64,000 nucleotides of DNA from Planctomycetaceae bacterium (GCA_002702655.1 PABB01000069.1:62001-126000); one strand, 5' to 3'. Positions 18,609-28,038 are shown, counted from the stretch's first letter. Notes: a model not told the origin generated them from the sequence alone. Numbers and translations: made by a program.

Positions 18609-19868
18609 TCAACTTCCATCGCGCTCGCCGATGACCAATTCGTCTTCGTCCTCCAAATCGCCCTCGACCAGCTCGGTGTACTTCCAGTCCGAGAGCCCGA
18701 TCTTCACGGGCACCGCCCGCAGCAAGTCGCCCTCTTGCTTCCACACGTGCCGGCGGCGGCGCTTGTCCTTCAGCTTCTCGCGCTCTTCCTCGCTCAGGTG
18801 CGCATCATCGAGTTCTTCGTCCTCTTCTTCGTCGTCCGTGCCGTCGAGCAATTGGCGATCCTCCTGGCGCACCTGTTCTCGGTTCAGGGGAAAGAACCGC
18901 AGCGCCGAGTTGGGAATCCGCACCGCGTCCTGCCGCTCTTCGACCTGGAAGGACAGCTGCGCCGTCATCCCCGGCAGCAGCTTCAGGTCCGGGTTGGGAG
19001 CCGCCACGACCACGGGATACGTCACCACGTTCTCGGTCGTGGTCGCGTTCTTGCGAATCTGCTCGATCTCGCCCTCGAACACCTCGTCGGGGTACGCCGA
19101 CACCTTGAACTCCACCGGCAGGCCGGTCTCCTTGGCCTGCAGGATCCGCCCCACGTCGGCTTCGTCGATGGTGGCGATCACGTGCATTTTCTTTTCCATG
19201 TCGGGCACGACTTGGAACAGTTCGGGCATTTGGAACTGCGCCGCCAGCGTCTGCCCGCGGTTGATCAGCCGGTTGATCACCATGCCGTCCACCGGCGAGC
19301 GAATTTCGGTGTAGCCGAGATTCGCCTGCGAGGTCTCCAGCGCCGACTCGGCCTGCTTGACCGCAGCCTTCGCCACGCGGAGCTGCGCCTCCAGCGACAT
19401 CCGCTCGAAATGGTACGCGTCCATTTCACGCGGCGAGATGAAATCCTCGTTCTCCTCCCGCAGCGCGACCGCCCGCTGCTCGTTGCGGACCGCCTGCTTG
19501 TACAGCGCGGTCACGCGCTGCACGTCAGCCCGACGCGTGTCGAGCGACGCCTCGTCCCGAGCCACGGCCGCCGCGAACAGCCGCGGATCGATCCGAGCCA
19601 GCAGCTCGCCCTCTTGGACCTGCTGATTGAAATCGGCGTACAGATCGGTGATCGGGCCCGAGACAAACGTGCCGATCGACACCTTGAGCACCGGCTCGAT
19701 CGTGCCGGTCGCCCGCACGTCGAACACAATCCGCCCCGTGGTGACCTTGGCCGTGCGCCAATTGGGCTTGGCCGGCTGGGTCATCTTCTGCACGATCGGC
19801 CGACACGCGGCAAACGCCAGCCCGAGCACCACGCCCGTGATCATCAGTCTCTTGAACCACCGCTTCAT
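18609..19868 (-). CDS. Periplasmic adaptor (MacA/HlyD type) with a charged insert
   Basis: A 419-aa membrane-fusion protein joining the permease to the TolC channel. It has an N-terminal anchor (LMITGVVLGLAFAAC), a lipoyl/barrel-sandwich half (VSGPITDLYADFNQQVQEGE), a coiled-coil hairpin (about residues 95-190), and the second lipoyl half (EIRSPVDGMVINRLINRGQ). Beta-barrel strands follow (LLPGMTAQLSFQVEERQDAV). Oddity: at about residues 335-372 a very acidic then basic stretch (TDDEEEDEELDD followed by KLKDKRRRRH) interrupts the membrane-proximal region. I do not know it from MacA. Likely exports a macrolide-like compound, lipid or peptide; substrate unknown. Confidence 0.9.
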   Translation of the reverse strand: MKRWFKRLMITGVVLGLAFAACRPIVQKMTQPAKPNWRTAKVTTGRIVFDVRATGTIEPVLKVSIGTFVSGPITDLYADFNQQVQEGELLARIDPRLFAAAVARDEASLDTRRADVQRVTALYKQAVRNEQRAVALREENEDFISPREMDAYHFERMSLEAQLRVAKAAVKQAESALETSQANLGYTEIRSPVDGMVINRLINRGQTLAAQFQMPELFQVVPDMEKKMHVIATIDEADVGRILQAKETGLPVEFKVSAYPDEVFEGEIEQIRKNATTTENVVTYPVVVAAPNPDLKLLPGMTAQLSFQVEERQDAVRIPNSALRFFPLNREQVRQEDRQLLDGTDDEEEDEELDDAHLSEEEREKLKDKRRRRHVWKQEGDLLRAVPVKIGLSDWKYTELVEGDLEDEDELVIGERDGS

Positions 19869-20533
19869 CGGCCGCCTTCAACCGCCTAGGAGAGCATTGC
19901 ACACCCCCTCCATCCTAGCAGAACGGGCGTCCCCCCGGGCGACCGCCGACGGCCCCAATTCCCGCCCCGCTGCGGACAGGGAAAGCGGGCCAAACCACCC
20001 ACCGGCCGGAGACCGCAAACGGCGGCGTGGCGGCGGAAACGGACGGAAGCGTCAAGCCGACGGCAGCGAACAAGCGACCGAAAAAACCCGCGTCCAACGA
20101 AGAGGCCGCGGGAGGGCCGATGCCCCAAGAGACGCGACAAATGCGTCGGACGGTTTCACCTCAGTCGTTCGCCTCGTTGCCGCATTGCCGGAAGTGACGA
20201 GCACCGCCCGCAGTTGCGGGATCTGCGAACGCGCGTCGGCCGATGCATCCTCTCGCAGATAGCTCTGACGAGAACTTGCAGCGGTGGCGCGACCGCCGGC
20301 TCTAGCGACCCCCAGTTCCGGAAGCGAGCTATTATCAGCTGAACTCATCTATCCGGCGAAAGCGGCGACAGGTGGCAACCGCCCAGTAGTTGTCCGACAG
20401 CAGAGCGATGGCGGCTGAGCCCTGCGACCCTACAGTCCGTGCAATCGCTAAAGTCCCCCTATGTTTCCAGTCGATTCGTATCAAGGGATTCCAATGGTGC
20501 TCAATACACTTCACTTCTCGGTAGACCGGTCGT
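19869..20533. other. Gene-free 665-base stretch
   Basis: Between the adaptor gene and the barrel gene, divergently read, I find no convincing gene. A 98-codon minus-strand frame (20052-20348) has no ribosome site and no recognisable features. The sequence moves from G+C-rich to visibly more A+T-rich toward 20533. It should contain promoters for both flanking genes, but I could not pick -10/-35 boxes with confidence. Confidence 0.5.
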
Positions 20534-21892
20534 ATGCGTTTGGCCCTGCAACTCGTTGCCTTAGTGCTGGCGGCCACAGTCTGCGGTAGGTCGAGCCTTG
20601 CGCAATCGCTGGCATTGCCAGCACCGGATGCAGAGTCTAACCATAACTCCGAGACCGACGGCAGCTGGCTATCCCCCACTTGCATTGAGCAGTATCCTGC
20701 GTGCCCGCCGGAAGCTGCCACCTCGACTGATTCTGCAGCAGCGGTGACCGTCTCACTGCTGAATCCAAAGAACCGCCTGAAGGTTCACGGCGGGCTGGAC
20801 ACGCTCATGTTGTTCAGCACGGCGCGTCCCTTCCCATCCGGCATCCCGCTCTTCTTGCTGCCCGATTCGCCGTTCGGCCTGGATACAAATTCCTTCGACC
20901 TGCACGCACGACAGAGCTATCTCGGCGCGTTGTTTTCGGGCCCGGAACTCGGTGAGTTCCAATCGGGTGCTCAAATCCTCGCTTTCCTACAGAATGACAA
21001 TCTGACCCAAGACGACTATGGCCTGCTGGTCTACTACGCGTACGGTGAACTGAAGAACGAACACTGGCGGTTCTCAGCCGGACTGCAGCAAGACGTTTTC
21101 AACCCGGTCAGCCCGACGGTCGTCTACCTCACTAAGATGTACGCCTCAGGCAACACAGGTTCCTATCGGGGGCAACTGCGGCTGGAACGATTCTGGCAGG
21201 AAGGCTCTGACTTTGGCGTCACGCTTCAAGCGGCCTTAAGCGAACCGCTGTCAACATTAGTTGCGGGAGACGTGGGGCGGATCACTGAGGACAACGGTTG
21301 GCCCAACGTCGAATCTCGTATCGAGTTGGGCTTCGGTCCGCGATGTGACATCCGCGGCGCCAGCGCCCGTCCGTTGGAAATCGGCATCTCAGGAGTCGTT
21401 GGCCAGTTTCGCACGACGCGAACGATCTTCGCCAATCCGCCGAACCTCCCGCCGCGAGCGGTCATCGATACTTGGGGTATTGGTTCAGATATTGAGCTTT
21501 GGGCCACCGATGCGTTCGGAGTACGTGGCGAAGCCTACTACGGACAGGGATTGGGCGAGTACAACGGCGGCATCCTGCAGAGCTTCAATCCCGACACGTT
21601 TCAAGATATCCGCACCGGTGGAGGCTTCGGTGAAGTCTTCTATTACTTCACCGACGCATTTCACGTCCACGTTGGTTACGGGATAGACGCACCCAATCAG
21701 AACGACTTGGCGGCGACGCAGATTCGTCGCAATCAGACCTACTTTGTGAATTGGGTATGGGATCTCAGCAAGGCCGTGCAACTCGGCCTGGAGGTCGACT
21801 ACCGCAAGACAAACTACACCGAGTTCCAGCCCAACGTCTTTCTTGACAACGATGCTGTGACCATCGCCACGCGGTTTCTGTGGCGGTTTTAG
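20534..21892 (+). CDS. Predicted outer-membrane beta-barrel (porin-like) protein
   Basis: A 452-aa exported protein: signal peptide MRLALQLVALVLAATVCG..LAQS (about 1-25), a short variable region, then a body of alternating polar/hydrophobic strands separated by Gly/Asn/Asp turns. It ends in ATRFLWRF, a terminal aromatic after a beta strand as in outer-membrane porins. Local matches such as GLLVYYAYGELKNEHWRFSA and HVHVGYGIDAPNQND resemble barrel proteins of the DcaP/porin type frequent in planctomycetes, but I cannot name a family. Base composition appears lower in G+C than the flanking genes, which may mean a different history. Substrate unknown. Confidence 0.7.
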   Translation: MRLALQLVALVLAATVCGRSSLAQSLALPAPDAESNHNSETDGSWLSPTCIEQYPACPPEAATSTDSAAAVTVSLLNPKNRLKVHGGLDTLMLFSTARPFPSGIPLFLLPDSPFGLDTNSFDLHARQSYLGALFSGPELGEFQSGAQILAFLQNDNLTQDDYGLLVYYAYGELKNEHWRFSAGLQQDVFNPVSPTVVYLTKMYASGNTGSYRGQLRLERFWQEGSDFGVTLQAALSEPLSTLVAGDVGRITEDNGWPNVESRIELGFGPRCDIRGASARPLEIGISGVVGQFRTTRTIFANPPNLPPRAVIDTWGIGSDIELWATDAFGVRGEAYYGQGLGEYNGGILQSFNPDTFQDIRTGGGFGEVFYYFTDAFHVHVGYGIDAPNQNDLAATQIRRNQTYFVNWVWDLSKAVQLGLEVDYRKTNYTEFQPNVFLDNDAVTIATRFLWRF

Positions 21893-21983
21893 GCGGCACG
21901 GATTCCCGTCGCCCTCCCCGGCCCCCATACCGCTTTGTACGCTAAGGTGATCTCCTGAAGTTCTGCCCCTAGTCGCGTGGACA

Positions 21984-23084
21984 TCACTTGAAGCTGGTGG
22001 ATATATCTTGAATTGGCTGCGATGAGTCCATCTCGATGAGGCGAGGCTGTCCTGCCGCAGCGTCCAATGCCTTTCGCACGTCGACGCTCCGAATCGTCTG
22101 GTCCTTGTAAGTGCGGTACAGCCATCGCATGTTCTTGAGGTCGGCGGCACTCGTCCACACGGTGTAGTCGTTATGGACTTGCCCTTCGTGAACGTCACGG
22201 ACGGCTCCCACCGGAATGTCGAAGGAATTCATGAGGTGGAAGACCTGCGGCACGGTCTCATCGGCTGTGGCTAGCTTCTGGGCGGCCTGAGAATAGGCCA
22301 CGGCGCGAACGAATCGGGACGGCGGCGTGAAGTCTCCCGGGATGCCATGCAGCCCAGTTCCTTGCCCGAACTGCGTCAGTCGAATTCCGCCCGCATCAAC
22401 CGGCGGGACGTTGGTCGCGGTGAGGTTGATGTAATTTCGCAGGTTCGTGAGGTGCCAGTCGAACGAAGGTGAGTTGGTGATGACTCCCAGGGGATTGTCG
22501 AAGAGTTTGAGCTTGCCATCCATGGGTTCAATGACAACGCTAGCTCCGCTGCTGTCGTGGACGACGAAATGGCCAGGAAAGGACTCACCGCCGATTTCAG
22601 CGATTGGCTTGGGGACGAGCACGACCTTGTCGTAGTTCGCTTTAACTTCCGCCACCGTGGCGAAGTTCGCAAGAAGCCAAGCGCCGTAGTCTTCTGGAGC
22701 GAGAGCACGCTCTTCCGTCTCCGGCATCGGCTTCGCGTACTCGGCGTACCCTGGGAAATAGAACCCGCCCACGTAGAGTCCCTTCTCATTGACGCCGTCG
22801 ACTACGGCCTTCATGCCTAAAACGTTAGCCCCGACGAATCCGTACTTCGCTTGATAGTGCATGCCCTTCGAAGGGTCGGCGAGCGTGTTGGTAAGCTCCG
22901 TCCCGGCTGGCACCACCAGAACATCGGACTCGACGTCCACGCCGAACTCCATGGTGCGCCCGACAACAACGCCGCCATCGGCAGCAATAAGTCGCAGCCC
23001 AGTACACGCTCCTGCTGGAGTTGAGACACAGCTTTGCACCGCGAAGGCAAGCAAGAGGCAGATTCGTTGACTTTTCGTGTTCAT
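21984..23084 (-). CDS. Choloylglycine-hydrolase-family linear amide hydrolase (Ntn)
   Basis: A 366-aa secreted N-terminal-nucleophile amidase. The signal peptide (about 1-26, ending VSTPAGA) is followed directly by CTGLRLIAADGGVVVGRTME. In this family the Cys becomes the catalytic N-terminus after cleavage, and the Arg-Thr-Met-Glu segment follows. FVVHDSSGASVVIEP and LGVITNSPSFDWHLTNLRNY (with the conserved Asn-Ser/Asn-Leu-Arg features) also fit. Known substrates of relatives are conjugated bile acids, penicillin V and acyl-homoserine lactones; which applies here cannot be told. I chose ATG 23084 (GAGAAG 9 bases upstream) over 23114. It converges with the barrel gene. G+C looks lower than average. 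Confidence 0.85.
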   Translation of the reverse strand: MNTKSQRICLLLAFAVQSCVSTPAGACTGLRLIAADGGVVVGRTMEFGVDVESDVLVVPAGTELTNTLADPSKGMHYQAKYGFVGANVLGMKAVVDGVNEKGLYVGGFYFPGYAEYAKPMPETEERALAPEDYGAWLLANFATVAEVKANYDKVVLVPKPIAEIGGESFPGHFVVHDSSGASVVIEPMDGKLKLFDNPLGVITNSPSFDWHLTNLRNYINLTATNVPPVDAGGIRLTQFGQGTGLHGIPGDFTPPSRFVRAVAYSQAAQKLATADETVPQVFHLMNSFDIPVGAVRDVHEGQVHNDYTVWTSAADLKNMRWLYRTYKDQTIRSVDVRKALDAAAGQPRLIEMDSSQPIQDISTSFK

Positions 23085-24156
23085 CTTGATGTTCTTCTCA
23101 AATAATCGCTGCAAGTTTCAGCCGGCAAGTCCGGCACGTGGATCTCTGCGAACGACGCAATGACGCCAGGAGTATACCAATAGCAGCCAAAGGAAACGAT
23201 GACTTTAGGCCAGGAGAGTTCGCCAGCCCTGGCCTACCGTAATCCATGTCTGCGGCCACGCGGCCTATTCCGCCGTTGCTCGCCATGATCCGAAGCTCCT
23301 GACAGGTGTCCCCAGCGGGGATTACTCCACACCTTATCAAGCTGTACAGTTTTCGGGGGCCACTTCAGGCTGGGTCGGCGACCGGGATCGAACCTTCCTG
23401 GGCGGGCTACCACAGACATATCACGTGATGACCTAGTTGAGGTGAGATTTAACTACTGCAATTGGTCACCACAGAAGATGCCCGCGGCCGGACCAGCCGC
23501 CGCGCCGTAGACTCTTCGCCAATTGAGGGAGGTGGAACTCACCTCGTTCAACTCAGGCTCCGGCCAACTGGCTGCGGTCAGAACGACGGCAGCAGATTCG
23601 CCCTGCCCGGATCGGCCGCGACGTGAAGCGCCTGCGCGGCCTCGACAATGACCTCAGCTCGAATTGGCACGCGCCAACCGCGTCGCGCGTGCCCGTTGCC
23701 GGTCCCTTGGGCGCAGCCTGCACGGTCCTCGGCCGTGACGGGCCATGAGATCGCAATTACCGTGGGAGTTTTCCTTTGAAAATGAGCCACGACATCGCGT
23801 AGAAACGATGAAAGACGGCGGAAACCGTGGTTTGCCGCGCCGGGCGGTGAAGCGGCGGCATGACGCGATGGGTCCGTCGCCGCGGTTTTGCACGCTCTGG
23901 ATGAGTTTTGCTTGCAGAACTGCCGCGCGGCGATGCGGCAGCGATTGGCTCAAACCACTTGCTGCCAATCAGTTGCGCGAACGGGAGACGCGGCGACCTG
24001 GCGAGTTTTGCTCGCGGATTTTTGGGTTTTGCTCCGCGAGCAAAACTCCGCGAACGGGCGAACGGTGGCTCGTCGGCCGTGCGGCGTTACCGACAACAAG
24101 TGCGCAGCGTTTGGTCGCCGGAGGCGGCGCCACCACAAATAATGACAAAACACGAT
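23085..24156. other. Gene-poor 1.07-kb stretch
   Basis: No gene I can support. Small minus-strand frames exist (23578-23790 gives 70 codons with a fairly normal composition; 23234-23419; 23098-23340), but none has a recognised domain or a clear ribosome site. The strongest structure is a perfect inverted repeat at 24003-24048. The stretch may be decayed DNA left by an old insertion, since both neighbours on its left look compositionally different. Confidence 0.45.
24003..24048. terminator. Perfect 16-base inverted repeat downstream of ppc
   Basis: GAGTTTTGCTCGCGGA at 24003-24018 pairs with TCCGCGAGCAAAACTC at 24033-24048 around a 14-base T/G-rich loop. It lies about 110 bases past the ppc stop in the direction of ppc transcription. 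No clean T-run follows on the minus strand, so it is a terminator candidate or another repeat rather than a textbook terminator. GAGTTTTGCT recurs nearby at about 23900. Confidence 0.45.
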
Positions 24157-26934
24157 CTAGCCCGTGGTGCGCATGCCGGCCGAGACGCCCTTGATGGCCA
24201 GGTTCATCAAGTGCTCCAGGTCGTCGGGGATTTCGCCCGTGTGGGCGTCGGGGTCGGCGGTCAGCCGCTCCAGCAGCACGGCCTGCACCACGTTGAGCGG
24301 GTCGACGTACCGATTGCGGACCTGGATCGAACGCTGCAGCCACGGCACGTCGTCCAGCAGTTCGTCCTGGCCGGTGATCGCCAGCACGGCGCGGCGGGAC
24401 CGCTCGAACTCCGCGGCGATGCGGGCCGTCAACTCCGCGGCGCCCGGCACGCCCGCGCCCAACCGGGCGTAGTGCTGGAACACGGGCATGTTCGCCTTGG
24501 CCAGCGCGAGGGCCGCGTTGCCGATGACCGCGTTGAAGAACGGCCACTCGCGATACATCTGCTGCAGCAGCTCGGTGACGCCGTCGTCGGCCAGTCGCTC
24601 CTCGACCGCGGCGCCCAGGCCGAACCACGCCGGCAGCAGCGCCCGACACTGCGTCCAGGAAAACACCCAGGGGATCGCCCGCAGGTCTTCGATCCGGTTG
24701 CCCGCCTTGCGTTTGGACGGGCGGGAACCGATCGGCAGTCGTTCGATTTCGTCGATCGGGGTGACGGCGCGGTAGTAATCGGCGAACCGCGGGGCGTCGA
24801 CCAACTGGCGGTAGGCCCGCAGCGAGCGCGCCGCCAGATCGCTCAGCAACTCGGTCCACTCGGCGGGCGGCGCGGCGGACTGACGCGAGGCGCTGACCAG
24901 CGCCGCCCAGCTGACTTGTTCCAGATGCCGGTAGGCGATCTGCGGCGTGTCGTACCGCTCGGCCAGCACCTCGCCCTGTTCGGTCAGCCGGAGCGAGCCG
25001 CTGAACGCCTCCGCCGGCAGCGACAGGATGCCGCGAGCCGCGGGGCCGCCGCCGCGTCCCAACGAGCCGCCGCGCCCGTGGAAGAACGTCAGCCGGATGC
25101 CGAACTCGTCGGCGACGCGCTGCATCTCGCTTTGCGATTGTTGCAGGGCCCACTGCGCCGCGAGGTAGCCGCCGTCTTTGGTGCTGTCGGAGTAACCGAC
25201 CATGACCATCTGCTCGTCGCCCAGCGCCGCGACGTACTGGCGGTAGGGCTCGATCGAAAACGCCATCCGCAGCGTATCGGCCGCGCCCTGCAGGTCGTCG
25301 ATCGTTTCGAACAACGGCGAGAGCGGCAGTCGCAGTTGCTCGTCGCCGGGCCGGCCGCCGTCGATCCGCTCCGACCAGCGCCACAGCCACAGCATGGCGA
25401 GGATGTCGCTGGGATGGTGGGTCATGCTGAGCACGTGCGCCCCCAGCGGCGCCATGCCGGCGTGCCGCGCCGTGCGACGCAGCAAGGCGAACAGCCGCAG
25501 CGTCTCGCAGGTGAGTTCCGCCCCTTCGTAGTCGAGCCCAGGCAGCCGCGCATCGCCCATGGTGTCCACCAGCAGTTGCGAGCGTTGCTCTTCGCTCAGC
25601 TGTGCCGGGTCGTCGCACAGCCCGGCCGCCAGCCACAGTTCGTCGATCGCCGCGTGGTAGACGCCCGAGTGCTGGCGGATGTCCAACCGCGCCGTGTGCA
25701 ACCCGAAGATGCGAATCTGGTCGAGCCACGTCTGCACCTCGTTTCGCACCAGCAGCGCGTCGCCGGCGGCGCGCAGGCAGTCGGCGGTCAGTTGCACGTC
25801 GGCGGCCAGTTCTTCGCCGCTGGCGTAGCCGCCGTCATGCTCGTCGCCCAGCGCGTCGACCGGATCGTCGAGCGTGCGCCGCAGCCGCCACAGGATCACA
25901 TGCTGCCACTTGCGGTACGTCTCCAACGGCGGCATCCGCTCGAGCTGCTCGGCGATCGCCGGCCAGCGAGCGGCCGCGGCGTCGATCGCCTTGTCCAGCG
26001 CCGCCGGCGCCGTGGTCAAGCGATCGGAGATGCTCAGCGAGCGCCCCAACCGTCGCGCCGCGGTGCGGTGGGCCGTCACGGCGTGGCGGCGTAGCGAAGT
26101 CAGCGTCTCGGCGGTCACGTCGGCCGTGACGTACGGATTGCCGTCGCGGTCGCCGCCAATCCACGAGCCGTAACGCACCAGCGGCGTGGCGGGCGGCTGC
26201 ACCTTGGGATAGTTCTCCTGCAGCGCCGTGCGCAGGTCGGTCAGCAAGGCCGGCGCCTCGCTCCACAGCACGGGCATGATCGACAGACCTCGCTCGACTT
26301 CCTGCAGCACGGTCGGCCGCCAAGGACGGACAAAATCGGTCTGCCACAGCTTGTACAGCTCGCCGCGGATTTCGCTGTCGATCTGCTGCTGCTCCCGCGG
26401 CAGCAGGTCGGGCGAGTCGCCCTTGGCCAACACCTGCCGCAGCCGCCGCAACACGCGCCGCACCGAGCGGCGTTTTGCCTCGGTCGGGTGCGCGGTGAGC
26501 ACCAGCTCGATGCCCACCCGGTCGACCAGCGCTTGCACCTCGCTGGTGCCCAGGCCGCGGCGATGGAACTCGGCCAGGGCGGCGCGGACCGATTCGCGGC
26601 GCGGAGCCGGATAGCTGTCGCGCTCGCGCTGCCGCAGCACCCGCACGCGTTGCCGGTCTTCAGCCAGGTTGGCCAGTTCCAGCATGATGCTGAAGCTGCG
26701 GATGACGGTCTTCAGTTGGTCGTCGGACAGCGACGCCGTGCGCTCGAGTATCTGCTGGCTGGCCTCCTTGTCGCCGGCGTGCAGTCCCTTGGTCAGGGCG
26801 CGGATCTGCTCGACGATCTCGAACCCGGCTTCGCCGGCGAAACGTTTGATGACCTCGCCGAGCATGCGACCCAGGTGGTCGATCTCGCGGCGCAGTTCGG
26901 GGTGGCGGCTGGACTGGGGGCGGGATTCGCTCAT
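24157..26934 (-). CDS. ppc: Phosphoenolpyruvate carboxylase
   Basis: Cytoplasmic anaplerotic enzyme: PEP plus bicarbonate to oxaloacetate. The 925-aa length fits bacterial PEPC (880-950). Family motifs are present in order: LTAHPTEAKRRSV (catalytic His), GYSDSTKDGGYLAAQW, FFHGRGGSLGRGGGP (the mobile loop), AIPWVFSWTQCR, and a C-terminus ending GMRTTG where the family usually has QNTG. I chose ATG 26934 (MSESRPQSS). The open frame continues upstream to 27075, but that part is coded by the repeat element at 26994-27070 and has no family similarity. No strong ribosome site precedes the start. It appears monocistronic and divergent from nothing: the next gene upstream reads the same way, 195 bases off. 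Confidence 0.95.
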   Translation of the reverse strand: MSESRPQSSRHPELRREIDHLGRMLGEVIKRFAGEAGFEIVEQIRALTKGLHAGDKEASQQILERTASLSDDQLKTVIRSFSIMLELANLAEDRQRVRVLRQRERDSYPAPRRESVRAALAEFHRRGLGTSEVQALVDRVGIELVLTAHPTEAKRRSVRRVLRRLRQVLAKGDSPDLLPREQQQIDSEIRGELYKLWQTDFVRPWRPTVLQEVERGLSIMPVLWSEAPALLTDLRTALQENYPKVQPPATPLVRYGSWIGGDRDGNPYVTADVTAETLTSLRRHAVTAHRTAARRLGRSLSISDRLTTAPAALDKAIDAAAARWPAIAEQLERMPPLETYRKWQHVILWRLRRTLDDPVDALGDEHDGGYASGEELAADVQLTADCLRAAGDALLVRNEVQTWLDQIRIFGLHTARLDIRQHSGVYHAAIDELWLAAGLCDDPAQLSEEQRSQLLVDTMGDARLPGLDYEGAELTCETLRLFALLRRTARHAGMAPLGAHVLSMTHHPSDILAMLWLWRWSERIDGGRPGDEQLRLPLSPLFETIDDLQGAADTLRMAFSIEPYRQYVAALGDEQMVMVGYSDSTKDGGYLAAQWALQQSQSEMQRVADEFGIRLTFFHGRGGSLGRGGGPAARGILSLPAEAFSGSLRLTEQGEVLAERYDTPQIAYRHLEQVSWAALVSASRQSAAPPAEWTELLSDLAARSLRAYRQLVDAPRFADYYRAVTPIDEIERLPIGSRPSKRKAGNRIEDLRAIPWVFSWTQCRALLPAWFGLGAAVEERLADDGVTELLQQMYREWPFFNAVIGNAALALAKANMPVFQHYARLGAGVPGAAELTARIAAEFERSRRAVLAITGQDELLDDVPWLQRSIQVRNRYVDPLNVVQAVLLERLTADPDAHTGEIPDDLEHLMNLAIKGVSAGMRTTG

Positions 26935-26993
26935 GGCGATGACTGGGGCGGGCAGGGCAGGGGGAGAGCAAGGCGGGCGCCAGCGCCAGTGGG

Positions 26994-27070
26994 GGGTGGC
27001 TGGGGACGACCATCGGGAGCCCCCAGTGCGGCTTCTGGAGGCTTCGCTGCGCTGCGTCCCCGGACACCCC
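26994..27070. repeat. Inverted-end repeat, family B copy 1
   Basis: A 77-base element beginning GGGTGGCTGGGGACGACC and ending CGTCCCCGGACACCCC, so its ends are near-complementary. An internal hairpin forms around GAGCCCCCAG and CTGGAGGCTTC. The second copy at 40786-40862 has the same length and agrees at most positions. This copy lies 60 bases upstream of the ppc start and therefore probably inside the ppc promoter or leader. Confidence 0.85.
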
Positions 27071-27129
27071 TCCAATTGCGCTCGGCTCGACAGTATCGCC
27101 GATCGCCGCGGCCGCGCCGACTGGCGACG

Positions 27130-27912
27130 CTACGGCTTTTCCATCGTCATCCGCGAGATCTGCGTTACCAACCGCCGCGGCATCAGGCGCAGCAGGCCGT
27201 GGATCAGCAGCTTGTTCTTCCAGCCGTGGACCGCTACGCGCTTGCCGGCGAGCATCGCGTCGTAGCCGTAGCGGGCCACGTCGGCGGCCGCGGCCGCACG
27301 ACGAAACGCTCGCGTGTCGCCGGCGTCGGCCCGATCAGCAAATCCGGTCTTCGTCGGCCCCGGGCAGAGGCACGTGACCGTGACGCCCGTGCCGGACACT
27401 TCGTTGGCCAGCGCTTCGCTGAGCGACAGCACGTACGCCTTGGTCGCGTAGTACGTGGCCTGCAGCGGCCCGGGAAGAAACGATGCCAGCGAGCCGACGT
27501 TTAGCACGCGCCCGCTGCCGCGGGCGAGCATCTCGGGCAAGAGCAACCGCGTGAGCCCGCTGAGCGTCAACACGTTCAGCAGGATCATTTGCCGATCGTC
27601 GGCCCAGGGGCGGCTGACGAACTCGCCCGCGCCGCCGAAGCCGGCATTGTTCAGCAGATAATCGACGGCCAGTCCCTGCCCGCGGATTTCCTCGACCAGC
27701 CGCTCGCAGGCGTCGGTCTCTGCCAGGTCGCGGGCAATGACCGTTACCCGCACGCCGTGCTGCTCGTGCAATTGCGCCTGCAGTGCTGCCAGCTTGTCGG
27801 CGCTGCGGGCGACCAGGATCAGGTCGCCGCCGCGGGCCGCGTGGATTTGGGCGAATTCGGCTCCCAACCCGCCGCTGGCGCCGGTAATCAGGGCCGTGGG
27901 GCGGTCGGGCAT
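27130..27912 (-). CDS. Short-chain dehydrogenase/reductase
   Basis: A 260-aa NAD(P)-dependent oxidoreductase with a classical Rossmann fold. Motifs: TGASGGLG (cofactor loop, residues 10-17), LLNNAGFGG, the catalytic serine in NVGSLASF, and YYATKAY with the Tyr-x3-Lys pair. The segment AVHGWKNKLLIHGLLRLMPRR near the C-terminus matches the DltE/YqjQ-like SDR group that acts on unknown, probably lipid-like, substrates. It is read leftward toward ppc and is divergent from the acetyltransferase gene. Specific substrate not predictable. Confidence 0.88.
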   Translation of the reverse strand: MPDRPTALITGASGGLGAEFAQIHAARGGDLILVARSADKLAALQAQLHEQHGVRVTVIARDLAETDACERLVEEIRGQGLAVDYLLNNAGFGGAGEFVSRPWADDRQMILLNVLTLSGLTRLLLPEMLARGSGRVLNVGSLASFLPGPLQATYYATKAYVLSLSEALANEVSGTGVTVTCLCPGPTKTGFADRADAGDTRAFRRAAAAADVARYGYDAMLAGKRVAVHGWKNKLLIHGLLRLMPRRLVTQISRMTMEKP

Positions 27913-28038
27913 GGCGGCAGGTTCCGTGTCCTATGCTTGTCAGTGGCGCCAAGCGGGGTTTAGCGGAATGGGGCCGTTCGCTAGTCTACCGCCCCCAGTG
28001 CGTCGGGTCACCGCGAATCTCCCGGAGGACATCCGCAA

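Noticed and set aside
20052-20348. A 98-codon minus-strand frame in the adaptor-barrel gap
   Set aside because: No ribosome site, no signal peptide or domain, Ser/Arg/Ala-rich composition typical of spurious frames.
23370-23440. tRNA-like fragment (GGTTCGATCC on the minus strand)
   Set aside because: The supposed T-arm does not pair (GAAGG against CCGGT), and no acceptor stem, D-arm or anticodon arm can be built around it.
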